In this document: in pieces, positions 21,061 through 31,221 of the stretch
Layout of the letters: every line of letters starts with the position of its first letter
Numbering within the stretch: the stretch's first letter is position 1
Assembly (NCBI GenBank): GCA_000969725.1
Contig: JXSR01S046668.1
DNA: 33,212 nucleotides
DNA from: Ophiothrix spiculata
Lineage: Eukaryota; Echinodermata; Ophiuroidea; Amphilepidida; Ophiotrichidae
Reading direction: 5' to 3' (one strand)
Translations under genes and position numbers: made by a program
The notes under the pieces: generated by a model
Told to the model about the DNA's origin: nothing
Databases searched by the model: none
What the model saw: the letters and a program-made list of their open reading frames with translations, nothing else

Positions 21061-22474
21061 AAACTAGAATACGCAGTTCTCGGGCCGCGCAGTTCTCGAC
21101 ACAGAGTGTCGATCACGATGCCTCCGCCTTCCATCTTTGTAATCGGACTAAGGAGAATTTGACCTTTCTTTTGACCTTTAATCCAAACTTTTGAAATCGG
21201 ACAAAGTTGAAAATTTGACCTTTCTTTTGACCTTTGACCCCCAGGGAAAGGTCGGACGATGGGGTCACCATTNNNNNNNNNNNNNNNNNNNNNNNNNNNN
21301 NNNNNNNNNNNNNNNNNNNNNNNNNNNNNNNNNNNNNNNNNNNNNNNNNNNNNNNNNNNNNNNNNNNNNNNNNNNNNNNNNNNNNNNNNNNNNNNNNNNN
21401 NNNNNNNNNNNNNNNNNNNNNNNNNNNNNNNNNNNNNNNNNNNNNNNNNNNNNNNNNNNNNNNNNNNNNNNNNNNNNNNNNNNNNNNNNNNNNNNNNNNN
21501 NNNNNNNNNNNNNNNNNNNNNNNNNNNNNNNNNNNNNNNNNNNNNNNNNNNNNNNNNNNNNNNNNNNNNNNNNNNNNNNNNNNNNNNNNNNNNNNNNNNN
21601 NNNNNNNNNNNNNNNNNNNNNNNNNNNNNNNNNNNNNNNNNNNNNNNNNNNNNNNNNNNNNNNNNNNNNNNNNNNNNNNNNNNNNNNNNNNNNNNNNNNN
21701 NNNNNNNNNNNNNNNNNNNNNNNNNNNNNNNNNNNNNNNNNNNNNNNNNNNNNNNNNNNNNNNNNNNNNNNNNNNNNNNNNNNNNNNNNNNNNNNNNNNN
21801 NNNNNNNNNNNNNNNNNNNNNNNNNNNNNNNNNNNNNNNNNNNNNNNNNNNNNNNNNNNNNNNNNNNNNNNNNNNNNNNNNNNNNNAATAAAATTCTGCT
21901 TCGTTTAGGAGATATGGCCAAGTTTATCTACTGACATTCCATAGGATTACATGCAAGGGCGCTATCTTAAAACGCATCGTATTCGTTACTTAAATGGCCG
22001 ATCGGGCCGATTTTTGTATATGTGGTGCGCAAATCAAAATAATGTGGGGTAAACATTTTGAAGGGGTGGAGCTTAGAAATTTACCCCTTTCGGATTTCAG
22101 CCTAAGTCCCTCAAATCGCAAAAAATCACATAATTTCTGCTTAAAAACCGACTAAATTTGCATATTTTGCGCCAAAACTTTCAGAGAAAATTACTAGCCA
22201 CCCTTACCACCACTCCACCGACTTGCATCGCTAAACGCCTCACCAGTTCCGAGAAACGAGCCCGGACGGACAGATAGCAGACCACGGCCGACCTAAAAAA
22301 ATCACATATTTTCTGCTGAAATAATGACTAAATTTGCATATTTTGCGCTAAAACTTTCAGAGAAAATTACTAGCCACCCTTAACACCACTTCACCGACTT
22401 GCATCGCTATACGCCTCACCAGTTCCGAGAAACAAGCCCGGACGGACGGACGGACGGACAACCAGAAAACATAA
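21061..22474 (+). mobile_element. GGCGGAGGC-type repeat, copy 1 (with assembly gap)
   Basis: Begins AAACTAGAATACGCAGTTCT. It has two near-repeats of aatttgacctttcttttgacctt, then a run of N, then a 3' half that looks identical over long stretches to 31222-32224. It ends GGACGGACAACCAGAAAACA. The terminal GGCGGAGGCAT present in the other copy is missing here. A 176-bp unit (aaatttgcatattttgcg through cccggacgga) is duplicated in tandem at about 22126-22470, seen only in this copy. No coding capacity. The superfamily is not clear. Confidence 0.8.
21273..21886. other. Assembly gap (614 N)
   Basis: An unbroken run of N inside the repeat at 21061-22474. The reading frames reported across it are empty. 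The related copy at 31222 has 369 bases (31433-31801) between the same flanking words, so the gap is either an estimate or hides about 245 extra bases. Confidence 0.99.
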
Positions 22475-23357
22475 AAAAAGTTGACAACATTTTATACTTC
22501 AGCTAATTTCAAACTAGAAGCAAATGCAAAACACAAGTGCATGCGGTACATACAAAATTGGGGTATCTGAACCCAAACCAAATAAGCACATAATCATGCA
22601 TTTGTATTTACACAAGATGATGCAATTAACAATTGCAAATGATAAAAGTCAGAAGTTCTAAATCAGATATCATGATAATGTGAACTGTAGTAAATATTTA
22701 AAATTTGTGCTCAAAAAAGTATCATCAAAGGCATTTATGGTGGAAGCTTATGATTTTAAGGGTGGGAATGAGTAGTTCATGCAAAAAAAAAAAGGATTTT
22801 CACAAAAGAATACTTGACAAAATTAGGGTCAATATTACTCCTGATAAAAAACTATTCTAACAATGTAAGAAACAAATGGCAAGGTTTAAAGAAATTTATC
22901 TTTCCTACGAACAGCCGCTTTATCATTCTCTATTTATATTATGACTTTCAGCAGTCTGAAAGGCTATGTAAAGATTAATCCATATGCTGCTAAATGAAAT
23001 ATAATCCTAAAAATGTTTCTATACACACAGAAAGAAAATTATTGTTTCAAACATTTAATGAATATCTGATATTGAATATGTCTAGGAATACATACTTTGT
23101 TTTAATAATGAAAATCAAAACACTGCTATGCAATCTCTTTCTTGATATAAAGATAATTGCTGAAAGGGAAAGATGTCTCATGTTTATTTGAATTTCAGAG
23201 ATAAGTATACTTTGAAATGTTTGGCATTTATCAACTTTGCTTTGCATTGAGCCACCATACATATGGAAAACTTAGTAATTAAATTTTACCATGTTTCCTT
23301 GTTTTTGAATCTGAGAGAAGAGTTGACATTTATCAACTTTGCTTTGCCTTAGCCACA
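22475..23357. other. Unassigned stretch
   Basis: AT-rich, no exon recognised. catttatcaactttgctttgc occurs at about 23225 and again at about 23328, each followed by a variant of agccac-atac. This is a direct repeat about 103 bases apart, next to the mariner-type element. Confidence 0.5.
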
Positions 23358-23873
23358 TACAGGGTGTCCCAATAAAAACATGACGAACTTTGACATTTTT
23401 TTTGAGGAAAAGGGGTACAATTTTGAACAAGTTTTATAATAATATAATAGATTATACTATTGGCTTTTACAAGATTTTTGTTTTGTGTTATTTGGATCTT
23501 TGAATCAAAAAGCACATTTTGTAAAGACCCAGAAACTTTGTGGTATGATTTGTAAATCTTTACCGTTTACCATTGGTAAGATTTACCATTGGCAATGCAA
23601 CAGAGAAAATGTTGAATGAAAATAACTAAAACTTTATATGCATGCATGATAAGGAGAAGCATCTCTTGGATTCACTTTATGACTTTAGACTCCAACTTAA
23701 GTAGGATTGGTTAATATTAAACAGGTTGTTGCATCTGCTTGATTTGACACAGTTGTATTTTTCCATGTGTCCTTTGTTCTTGACAGGCCTTTAACTTTTA
23801 ATCTTTAACTACTTTGGTTTTTCATCTTCTGATTTTCCCTTTGTTTGTATTTTGGGTTGTAATATATGTGTTA

Positions 23874-24149
23874 GGATCAAACCATAGTTCTTTTGAGCTA
23901 TCAAATATTTGGTACAACAAGTCTTCATTATTACATTAATTCCAATGCATCTTCTAATCAATAACGAATGCTTGGTGTTGTAAATCACCAAACATTTGAC
24001 ATCAAACACCATTTTGTGGTGTATTGATTTTTCATCACCAAGCCTCGATTATTAATAGAAAATACATTGGAATTATATATCAGATTATAAGATAACAAAG
24101 ACTTGTGGCACCAAATATTTGATAGCTCATAAGAACTATGTTTTGACCC
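23874..24149. mobile_element. Harbinger-like fold-back MITE (nested, 276 bp)
   Basis: Arms of about 100 bp pair nearly end to end: GGATCAAACCATAGTTCTTT...AATTCCAATGCATCTTCTA against GGGTCAAAACATAGTTCTTA...AATTCCAATGTATTTTCTA on the other strand. TTA lies on both flanks (23871-23873, 24150-24152), a TWA-type target duplication as in PIF/Harbinger. The matching point of mariner-type copy 1 has no such insert. The reverse frame at 24012-23809 is an artefact of it. Confidence 0.86.
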
Positions 24150-24367
24150 TTATTGGCTTACACTTTCCATTACAATATGTTTTTGCATTATCATTTGGGG
24201 AAATTGTATCATACCAGATAATCTCACCAGAAGTGACAGATTAACAGAATATGAGAGATCATGAAGATCCATTCTTTAAATGAAAATTTTTGGCCTGTTT
24301 TCAGCTGAAGATAAATATTAATAGTAGGTATGAATTGTTTGGATTGATTGTGCTCTAAATGGTTATA

Positions 24368-24621
24368 TGTGATGACTCACACCGAAAAGGGGGGCTTTGC
24401 GACAGAACACTTTTCAAGATACGGGTGAAAATAGGTCGCAAAAAATAAAGAAAATAATAAGAATTTCCAGCAAATTTTCTGTTGTAAAATTTGATCGCCT
24501 TGATCAATTTCGACAAATAAGGTATCATTTTAAAGCTTAGAAAATGTTATAACAGATGCAATGATAAACTCAAAATTGATATCATCGGCAAAGTCCCCCC
24601 CTTTCGGTGTGAGTCATCACA
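24368..24621 (-). mobile_element. TGTGATGACTCAC MITE, copy 2 (nested, 254 bp)
   Basis: Second copy of the 19806-20060 family, inverted relative to it. The ends are TGTGATGACTCACACCGAAA and its inverse, flanked by TA (24366-24367, 24622-24623). It sits inside the second mariner-type element (23360-24890), so both copies of this family in the window landed in other transposons. Confidence 0.88.
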
Positions 24622-24935
24622 TATAATAGTTTCACATTCTTGTCATTTCAAGTGCTATATCTCATTTCATGGTATGTCTTATCTCACAAAGTGGAAAGTC
24701 GATATCGAGGGCTTTCATAAATTATCCATATCTCTGGACCAGAGTGGTTAAATTAGATGAGACAAAATCCATGTTGTGGAATTGTATCTACACTTCTATA
24801 AAAAAAAAAGTATATTATTATGATTGTATCTATTGGCAACTAATTTTAATATTATTTATTTGCTTGTTGCAATTACAATTGGACAAGCTGTACTTGTCAG
24901 TTACCAAGGAAAACTTTTATTAATAGAATGCATTA

Positions 24936-25251
24936 TTAACTCTTTCAGTCCAGAATAATATTTTCACCATCATCCTATTTCACTGGAAAGTCACTCTGAG
25001 CAGCTCACAGAAACCTGACTTTATGATAGCATACGGTAATTGTAGAATGAGTGTCCGGGTTGTTCTCTTTGCTAATAAAATTAATGGTGCTAGATAGTTC
25101 TTCGTTTTAAATGCTTTTAATTTTCGACTCATTCGGGCTTGTAGTATTTTTTTAGAGCTATTTGAAAAGGTTACATCAAAAAAGAAATTACGGCCAATTG
25201 TGCACGCTTTTGCAAGCCGCTGTGAGTGGCTTTCCATAGTGAAAGAGTTAA
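24936..25251. mobile_element. TTAACTCTTTCA inverted-repeat element (316 bp)
   Basis: Ends TTAACTCTTTCAGT and (reverse) TTAACTCTTTCACT. A second, offset pair of inverted words follows (tttcactggaaagtcactc and, inverted, tttcactatggaaagccactc). GCATT occurs just outside both ends with one or two extra bases, a possible target duplication. The 95-codon reverse frame inside (25267-24980) has no known motif. The TTAACYCTTT start resembles that of the 10658-11168 element. Confidence 0.62.
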
Positions 25252-25784
25252 GGGCATTGTGGTGCACACTGATTTCAAGTTATGGATGTCACCTTTGACT
25301 TTCCTCTTTTCATCTTTTGTAGCTTATAAGAATTCTGTCTGGGCCTTAAATGACAAGAAAATTCACATGTCCTAGTTATGGCTCGGAACAATCAATGTTC
25401 TCTACCATGCACAACTAACCACAATTGATTACATTTCTGAAATGGTAGAATATAGAGAAGAACATTCAAATATTTTGTTCTAGCTATCATTACCTAGATA
25501 TGCTGACCCTTGTAAGCTTTTATCTAGAGCACCCAGAGGCTATGATTGTTTTGTCTCCTTCTATGCATATAAATCATTAATTGTCTTTCATACTAATGGA
25601 ATATCTTACAACATTAACAAGCACCGGTATCTTTCATTTGGGGCATAATCAATCTGATCTCATCTGGACTTTGCCCATTAAGATGCATTCATTGCTACCA
25701 ATATATATTTTTTTTGTCATTTTCGCCCTATTTTGTGGCAAATTTGAAAAAGGAAATGAAAAAATGAGAACCAGGTTCCTAAAG
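25252..25784. other. Unassigned stretch
   Basis: No exon, inverted repeat or RNA gene recognised. It runs into the left arm of the large fold-back. Confidence 0.45.
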
Positions 25785-26201
25785 ATCACGTTTTTTGAGA
25801 AAATCACAAAAAATACATTTTTTGGCCATTTGGGCTTCCATACTAGCTAAAAATATTTTTTTTTTAATTTACTGCTGATGGGAATTTCAATTCAAAACAC
25901 CCATTCAGATGTTGTCTCATTTTTATTTTTGAAAATGTTGACCAATTTTTTGAATTTCATGCAAAATAAGGTCAAAAAATGACCAAAAATTGAAAAAGTG
26001 AATTTTTGACCTTATTTGGCATGAAAATCAAAAAATTGGCCAAAATCCTAAAAAATAAAAATGACGCAACAACTGAGTGGGTGTTTTAAATTAAAATTCT
26101 CATTCCGAACTCATATTTTAAAACTTTGTTATTTTTAGCTTGTCTGAAAGCCCAAATGGCCAAAAAATGTGTTTTTTGTGATTTTCTCAAAAAATGTGAT
26201 T
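25785..26201. repeat. Long fold-back (arms ~200 bp)
   Basis: Two inverted arms meet near 25990, where the centre reads tgaccaaaaattgaaaaagtg. Arm words pair in order: atcacgttttttgagaaaat / tttttggccatttgggctt / aaaacacccattcag / atttcatgcaaaataaggtc, with their inverses at about 26187-26201, 26149, 26070 and 26010. Identity is perhaps 80-85%. The left and right short frames (25581-25850, 26292-26086) are read from the arms. It is probably a fold-back MITE; a transcript would form a long hairpin. Confidence 0.82.
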
Positions 26202-26691
26202 TTTGGTCAAAAATCAACATCACCATTATGTTACTTGTGAAAATTCCTTTCTGGAAATGTATACTTTTATTAACTTTAAGCACTTTGTTCAAAAGTTATG
26301 GTTCAAAATAAACTTGCAAAAACGTAAAATTGGGTAACGTGCTCTCCCCTCTTAATGTAATTATTTCCTGGGATTTTCTTTTCTGTCAATAAATGGCTTT
26401 TCACAGAAGTAACAATAAATCAAAGGAACAAAATGAACCAGTGATCTTACATGCTACAGCAAAAAAAGCTGTGGCAAATATTTGAAAAATGGCATACAAT
26501 CATCTATACCTGCATGTGATCTACATCTTGAAGTACTATCTTTTTAAAAAGAACAATTCTCTACAATGGTACTTGAGCAAACAAAGTTACATTAAATTTT
26601 ATACGAAAAAAATATGAGCATTAGAGCAGTGCCTTGTAAGAAAGGCTACAAGATGACATCAAGGCAACTTGTTGTTTTCATTATAATTCGT
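26202..26691. other. Unassigned stretch
   Basis: AT-rich, no feature recognised. Confidence 0.45.
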
Positions 26692-26883
26692 GGGGCCGAT
26701 TTCACTAACATTAATGATGATCGCTAATGCCATTGTAATCGCTGAACTCCAAAAATGATCGCTAAATTGTTAACAAAAAATACCCGCGATTTAGGGATCA
26801 TTTTTGTGAGTTAGCGATCAAAACGGGGTTAGCGACCAAAACGGGGTTAGCGACAATTGCTGAATGTTAGTGAAATCAGCCCC
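26692..26883. mobile_element. MITE with GGGGCYGATTTCACTAACATT ends and TCGCTAA repeats
   Basis: A 192-bp element. The left end is GGGGCCGATTTCACTAACAT and the inverted right end is GGGGCTGATTTCACTAACAT (one mismatch in 20). The inside carries repeated (g)atcgctaa on one side and ttagcga(t/c) on the other, including two adjacent copies of caaaacggggttagcga. No certain target duplication. The GGGC-YATTTCA start recalls the MITE at 19667. Confidence 0.8.
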
Positions 26884-27100
26884 TGATATTCTGTTCAACA
26901 AGATCTTATTCAAGGAAAGCATACCATCAATTCCAATTTTAAGCAATTCAGGATCAGCTACTTTGAAATTTAAACGAGCATAAGGGATTTGATGCACTTT
27001 TCGTTGCAATGAAATAATCTTTTTTTAAAGTTTCAATAGAGATTTATAAGTCTGAACATAGGAAATTTATAAGGTTTTTTTATAAGTTTGAATTGAATAA

Positions 27101-27398
27101 GGGAGGACAGGTTGGCGCATCGTTTCTTACCTCGCCTTTCACCGCTGCGGCCTGGGTTCGATTCCCGGTCGGACCTAGGTTGTACGTGAATTTGGTTGTC
27201 GATCCATACTCGTCCTCGCAGGTTTTCTCCGAGCACTTCGGTTTCCTCCTGCATCTAAAATCAAAATTTCTTTCCTATATTCTGTCTTTCACACCACGGA
27301 GGCGTCCCTTGAATTTAATACATTTCAACTATTGGGATTAGCCTGGCTTACCACAGCCAAATGTTATAAATAAATATAAAAATATAAATAAATAAAAG
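27101..27398 (+). mobile_element. tRNA-derived SINE with Meta-SINE-like middle
   Basis: The head has an A-box-like TTGGCGCATCG (27112-27122) and a perfect B-box GGTTCGATTCC (27155-27165). The middle has ggttttctccgagcacttcggtttcctcct (27221-27250), which resembles the conserved TTTTCTCCGGGTACTCCGGTTTCCTCC block of broadly distributed invertebrate SINEs. The tail is an A/TAAA-rich run (27367-27397). AAGTTTGA occurs at 27084-27091 and 27396-27403, a possible target duplication offset from the 5' end. The short frames on both strands across it are not genes. Confidence 0.8.
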
Positions 27399-27399
27399 T

Positions 27400-29500
27400 T
27401 TGACCAAATGATACAGAAAAATAGCAGACACTATGATAAACAGAAGTCAAAATGACTAAACGGCTGATGGGTTTGGGGATATCGAAGGAACATTTTTACA
27501 TGCAAGTATATTGACCTCCTGATATCCAAGTCCTATCCAATCATGAGAACAATGCTGGTTGGTTTTACAAATGATACAGAAAAATAGGTCAGACACTATG
27601 ATTACTAGTAGTCAGATGACCAAAGGGCTGATGGGTTTGGGGATATCTAAGGACCTTATACTCTATATTAACCCATTCAAAGTGAATCAAGAATCTAACA
27701 CGGAACTCATGCATATTACTCACTTGCATATACATTGACTTACTGACACCCAACTCCTATCTACGAATTTCATGGGAACAACATTATGATTTTACAAATG
27801 ACACAGAAAAATAGGTCAGACACTTTGATTACTGGAAGTCAGATGACCAAAGGGCTGATGGATTTTTGGGATATCTAAGGACCCTTTACTCCATGTTAAA
27901 CAGGGGTAGAAATTCGACGCCAATCCGCGAATCGATTCGCGTAAAGATTCTCACAAATTCATGGCAGCGAGAATCATCATCTGATTTGCGCAAATGTTAG
28001 TTTAAAAATGCTCCGTACCGCTAATTCGTGAATTATTCTTGGTCTTCATTTATATTGTCATGAATTATCAGCATTCATAAATATTAAGTAGTGTCAATGT
28101 ACCACGTGATCATATCTGAGCAATAAAAACACTCCAATTCATGATTTAGTACCATAATGATGACGTCATACTAATCAATATTCATGTAACCCACAATATA
28201 GCATGGATATAGTTAGCGTGAATTGCCGGTGAAAGGTGAAAGTTTCTGAAGATTCTCCTCTAAAAAACGTAACAAATGTAATCATCAATCAATGTTTTAT
28301 TGCATATAACAATAGAAAATGGTATTTAGCACATGTATATAATAGTGCTTCTGGATTGTGATTAGAGTCCAATCTTTACATTAAACTTCTTAACAAAGCA
28401 ATGGCTGAGAGGGTGCAAAATTATGCAACCATGATGAATTAAAAATGATACCAAAACAAACTACACACAGCAGTAAATACTTTTCACCAATAAACTTGAA
28501 TGAAGTATCACCTGACAAAATTAATAAGCTCAGCCTTAAATATGGCTCATTGTACATGTTTTTGTTTTTTGTTTTTTTGTTATTTTGTTTCAAAAATCAT
28601 GAAAGCAACATGCTCAAACATACTGATAATGACACTAGGATCTACAATATTATTACAATTTGCTTTAGGTTTCCTTTGTTTATGGGCTGTGTTATAGATT
28701 ATCTACATTATCAAATTTGATTCACCCAAAATGATTTGCGAGAATCAAATTATACGCACTTTGCGTGAATCATGATTCGCGTAATATCCAACCTGCGTAA
28801 ATCAAGTTTGATTCACGCACACGAAGACGAATTTCTACCCCTGTTTACCCATTCAAAGTGAATCAAGAATCTAACACAGAACTCATGCATATTACTCACT
28901 CGCATATACATTGACTTACTGACACCCAACTCCTATCCATTCATGAGAACAACATTATGATTTTAAAAATGACACAGAAAAATAGGTCAGACACTTTGAT
29001 TACTGGAAGTCAGATGACCAAAGGGCTGATGGGTTTAGGGGAGACTATAAGGACCCTATACTCCATGTTAACCAATTCAAAGCCTATCAAGAATCTAGCA
29101 CGGAAATTATACATAACTCATTTCTATGCAAGGATATTTACCTCCTGACAACTGAGCCCTATCCATTCATGAGCACAAAGTTGGGATTTGATTTTACAAA
29201 TGATACACAAAAATAGGTCAGACACTATGATGGCTGGAAGTCAAGATCTAGAAACACCATTTTACAATGGTGTATCTTGACAATTCACCTATATACCAAA
29301 AGTTGAGGCTTAAGATCAAATTAAATCTTATAACATCAGTTTCAGTAGAATATAAATGTGTTAGTATTAAAAACAAGCAAGGAATGTATAAATGAAACTT
29401 CTGCTCACGTTGGACCCTTTGCTTACCCATTCATAGGCAATCAGGAATCTATCAAGAAACTCATACATTTTATATAGCTTGTTTTTATTTAAGGACATTG
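27400..29500 (+). repeat. ~227-bp tandem array, at least five units
   Basis: The anchor word (a/g)(a/c)(t/c)acagaaaaatag recurs at 27411, 27574, 27801, 28972 and 29203. Spacings are 163 (a shortened unit), 227, about 223 after removing the 945-bp insert, and 231. Shared words include gtcagatgaccaaagggctgatgg, tactccatgttaac, and cccaactcctatccattcatgagaac. Beyond 29235 the array decays; a partial unit with ttggaccctttgcttaccc lies at about 29409-29510. No open frame runs through the units. Confidence 0.85.
27900..28844. mobile_element. ACAGGGGTAGAAATTCG element inside the array (945 bp)
   Basis: Inverted ends ACAGGGGTAGAAATTCG and CGAATTTCTACCCCTGT. Flanks are gTTAA on the left and TTAccc on the right. 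Uninterrupted units read gttaaccc, so the target was TTA or TTAA. Near both ends are clusters of GATTCGCG/GCGAATC words and their variants (ccgcgaatcgattcgcgtaa; gattcgcgtaa, tttgcgtgaatcatg). The AT-rich core has short overlapping frames (28390-28720) with no motif. No transposase is visible. Confidence 0.87.
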
Positions 29501-29659
29501 ACTCTTGTGACATTCAGTAATCATGACACATTGGGACATTCTAAAGTATACTATAGTGTACAAATTTGTTTTTCAAATAAAATTGACCAGCCAGATATAA
29601 TAATTACAAAATGTTAGGAGGCAGACACGACACTTCCTAGTTGAGTAATACTATCTATA

Positions 29660-30705
29660 AAAGGGTATTGGGCATAAAAAAAGATAGCAAAAGCAAGTTC
29701 ACTAATTATAGGCCAATATCAATTCTACCAGTAATCTCAAAAATATTTGAAAGATTAGTTTTCAATCGCTATATATTTCCTTTTTAACTAAACATAACTT
29801 ATTTGAAAACCAATTTGGTTTCAGGTCTAATTATTCCACTAGTATGGCCATACTTTGTTAATAAAATTACTAATGCTGCAAATAACAATGAAATAACTGC
29901 AGGTGTATTCCTAGACCACTCCAAGGCATTTGATACCCTGGATCTTGATGTTCTTTTGAATAAATTGGCTAACTGTGGACTAAGGGGTGTTGTTTTGGTG
30001 TGGTTTAGGAATTACCTTAACAAATCATAAACAATTTGTTGAAAACAATAATCAAACATCAACGTTAAGATCTATTACACTGGATGCCACAGGGCTCAAT
30101 TCTTGGACCGCTTGGCTTTATTATTTATGTTAATGACATCCCAAATGCTGTTTCAAATTTGTAGTTTATTCTCTTCTTTAAACTTTCTCTGGATAATTAA
30201 GAAATAAACAAGGTTAAGTCATTTAAATTCTTAGGAGTAACCATAGATGAAAATATAAGTTGGAAAAAATCATGTCAATGAACTTGGTAAAAAATGTTCA
30301 AGCAGCATTGGCATCAATTTTTTCCAGAATCTGCACTCTTAAGTCTTTACTTCACAATGATTATATTTCATTTGAATTATGGCATGAGTGCTTGGAATAG
30401 TGCAAATAATACAGATGACAATAAATTACATATTTTACAGAAAAGAGCATTAATAGTTTTCAGTCATAGTGAATACAGGAGCCCATCTAACCCACTATTT
30501 ATAAAATATAATCAACTTAAAGTTACAGATCTTTGTAAGATGAACATTGCTACTTTCATGTATAATCTTTGTTATCTTGGATGTGGATGTTTGTCGGATC
30601 AAAGTATTTATTCATTTAAAGATTTTTTTTTAAATGTGTTACCTAAGAGTTATCACCATGATGAGAACAGAATAGAGCTGTAGATTTAAAGAGGCTTATA
30701 ATCAA
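29660..30705 (+). pseudogene. Dead non-LTR (LINE) reverse transcriptase fragment
   Basis: Remnant of a CR1/Jockey-like LINE reverse transcriptase, in pieces in different frames. Near 29680-29780 it reads NYRPISILPVISKIFERLVF. Near 29786-29860 it reads FLTKHNLFENQFGFRSNYST. At 29860-30028 it reads ITAGVFLDHSKAFDTLDLD and onward; this piece holds the first catalytic Asp region. Near 30088-30160 it reads PQGSILGPLGFIIYVNDIPN. At 30215-30680 it holds the thumb/C-terminal part, with FKFLGVTIDENISWKK and KLHILQKRALIVFSHSEYRS. The (F/Y)xDD catalytic block expected between VNDIPNA and FLGVTID is missing by deletion. At least three frameshifts and several stops confirm it is dead. No endonuclease domain is visible upstream. 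Confidence 0.9.
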
Positions 30706-31221
30706 CAAATGCAGCAAACTATAAGATCATTAAAGGCCTTCTAAGATATTTATTGGACAGTCTACCATGGTCATTGGTAATGTCGAAGTCAATTTAGGTA
30801 AACGTATAGCTTATTCTCCAAAACTTGAAATTTCAAATCAATGCTATGGTCACATATAGAAAGAGTAGGTGGCCTTTTCGTCAAAAATATGGCTGTTAAA
30901 TATCATGGATCTGTCACATATTACCTTCAAAAATGGTTGAAAACAAGCATTTGCTGAAACTTCTCCATGTATTTAGGAAAGTTTGGTATCACATGAAAGG
31001 TCTACTTATAATCTATTTATGTATAGGAAACGAACTTTTCGTGATTTTAATGGATGAAGTTGTACTTGAAAAAGCAATTAAGGAACATAGTGGTTCTGGT
31101 GGTTGTGGTGTCGGTGGTTGAGGTGCGCATAGGATTACATGCAAAATTGTCTGTTGTGGCATGCCAGCTCAGCCATCTACTCTTTCACAATCTCACCATA
31201 GCATAATAGAAAATCAAATGA
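30706..31221. other. Unassigned stretch
   Basis: No exon recognised. A short GGT-rich patch (gtggttctggtggttgtggtgtcggtggttg) lies at about 31088-31120. The word ataggattacatgcaa at 31130 also occurs inside the GGCGGAGGC-type repeat, hinting at a small fragment of that family. Confidence 0.45.

Larger units (their letters stand above)
23360..24890 (+). mobile_element. Mariner-type element, copy 2, with two nested MITEs
   Basis: Starts CAGGGTGTCCCAATAAAAAC and ends ...GGACAAGCTG, flanked by TA (23358-23359, 24891-24892). It matches the element at 2260-3234 in reverse along its length, for example (t/a)(t/c)tattggcttttaca(a/g)gatttttgtttt near the 5' end and atttgcttgttgca-t-a(c/t)a near the 3' end. 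Two foreign elements sit inside, at 23874-24149 and 24368-24621. Removing them and their target duplications leaves about 996 bp, close to the 975 bp of copy 1. No transposase frame. Confidence 0.93.

Noticed and set aside
21191-21934. Long frames of 210-247 codons
   Set aside because: They are made almost entirely of N from the assembly gap.
22994-24012. Frames on both strands near the second mariner-type element
   Set aside because: They are short, AT-driven and partly read from inverted arms. None shows a transposase DDE/D signature.
27105-27175. Possible tRNA gene on the plus strand
   Set aside because: Followed directly by a SINE middle block and an A-rich tail, and no closed cloverleaf.
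28390-28720. Overlapping frames on both strands (60-91 codons)
   Set aside because: They lie in the AT-rich core of the ACAGGGGTAG element, with no motif and no transposase features.
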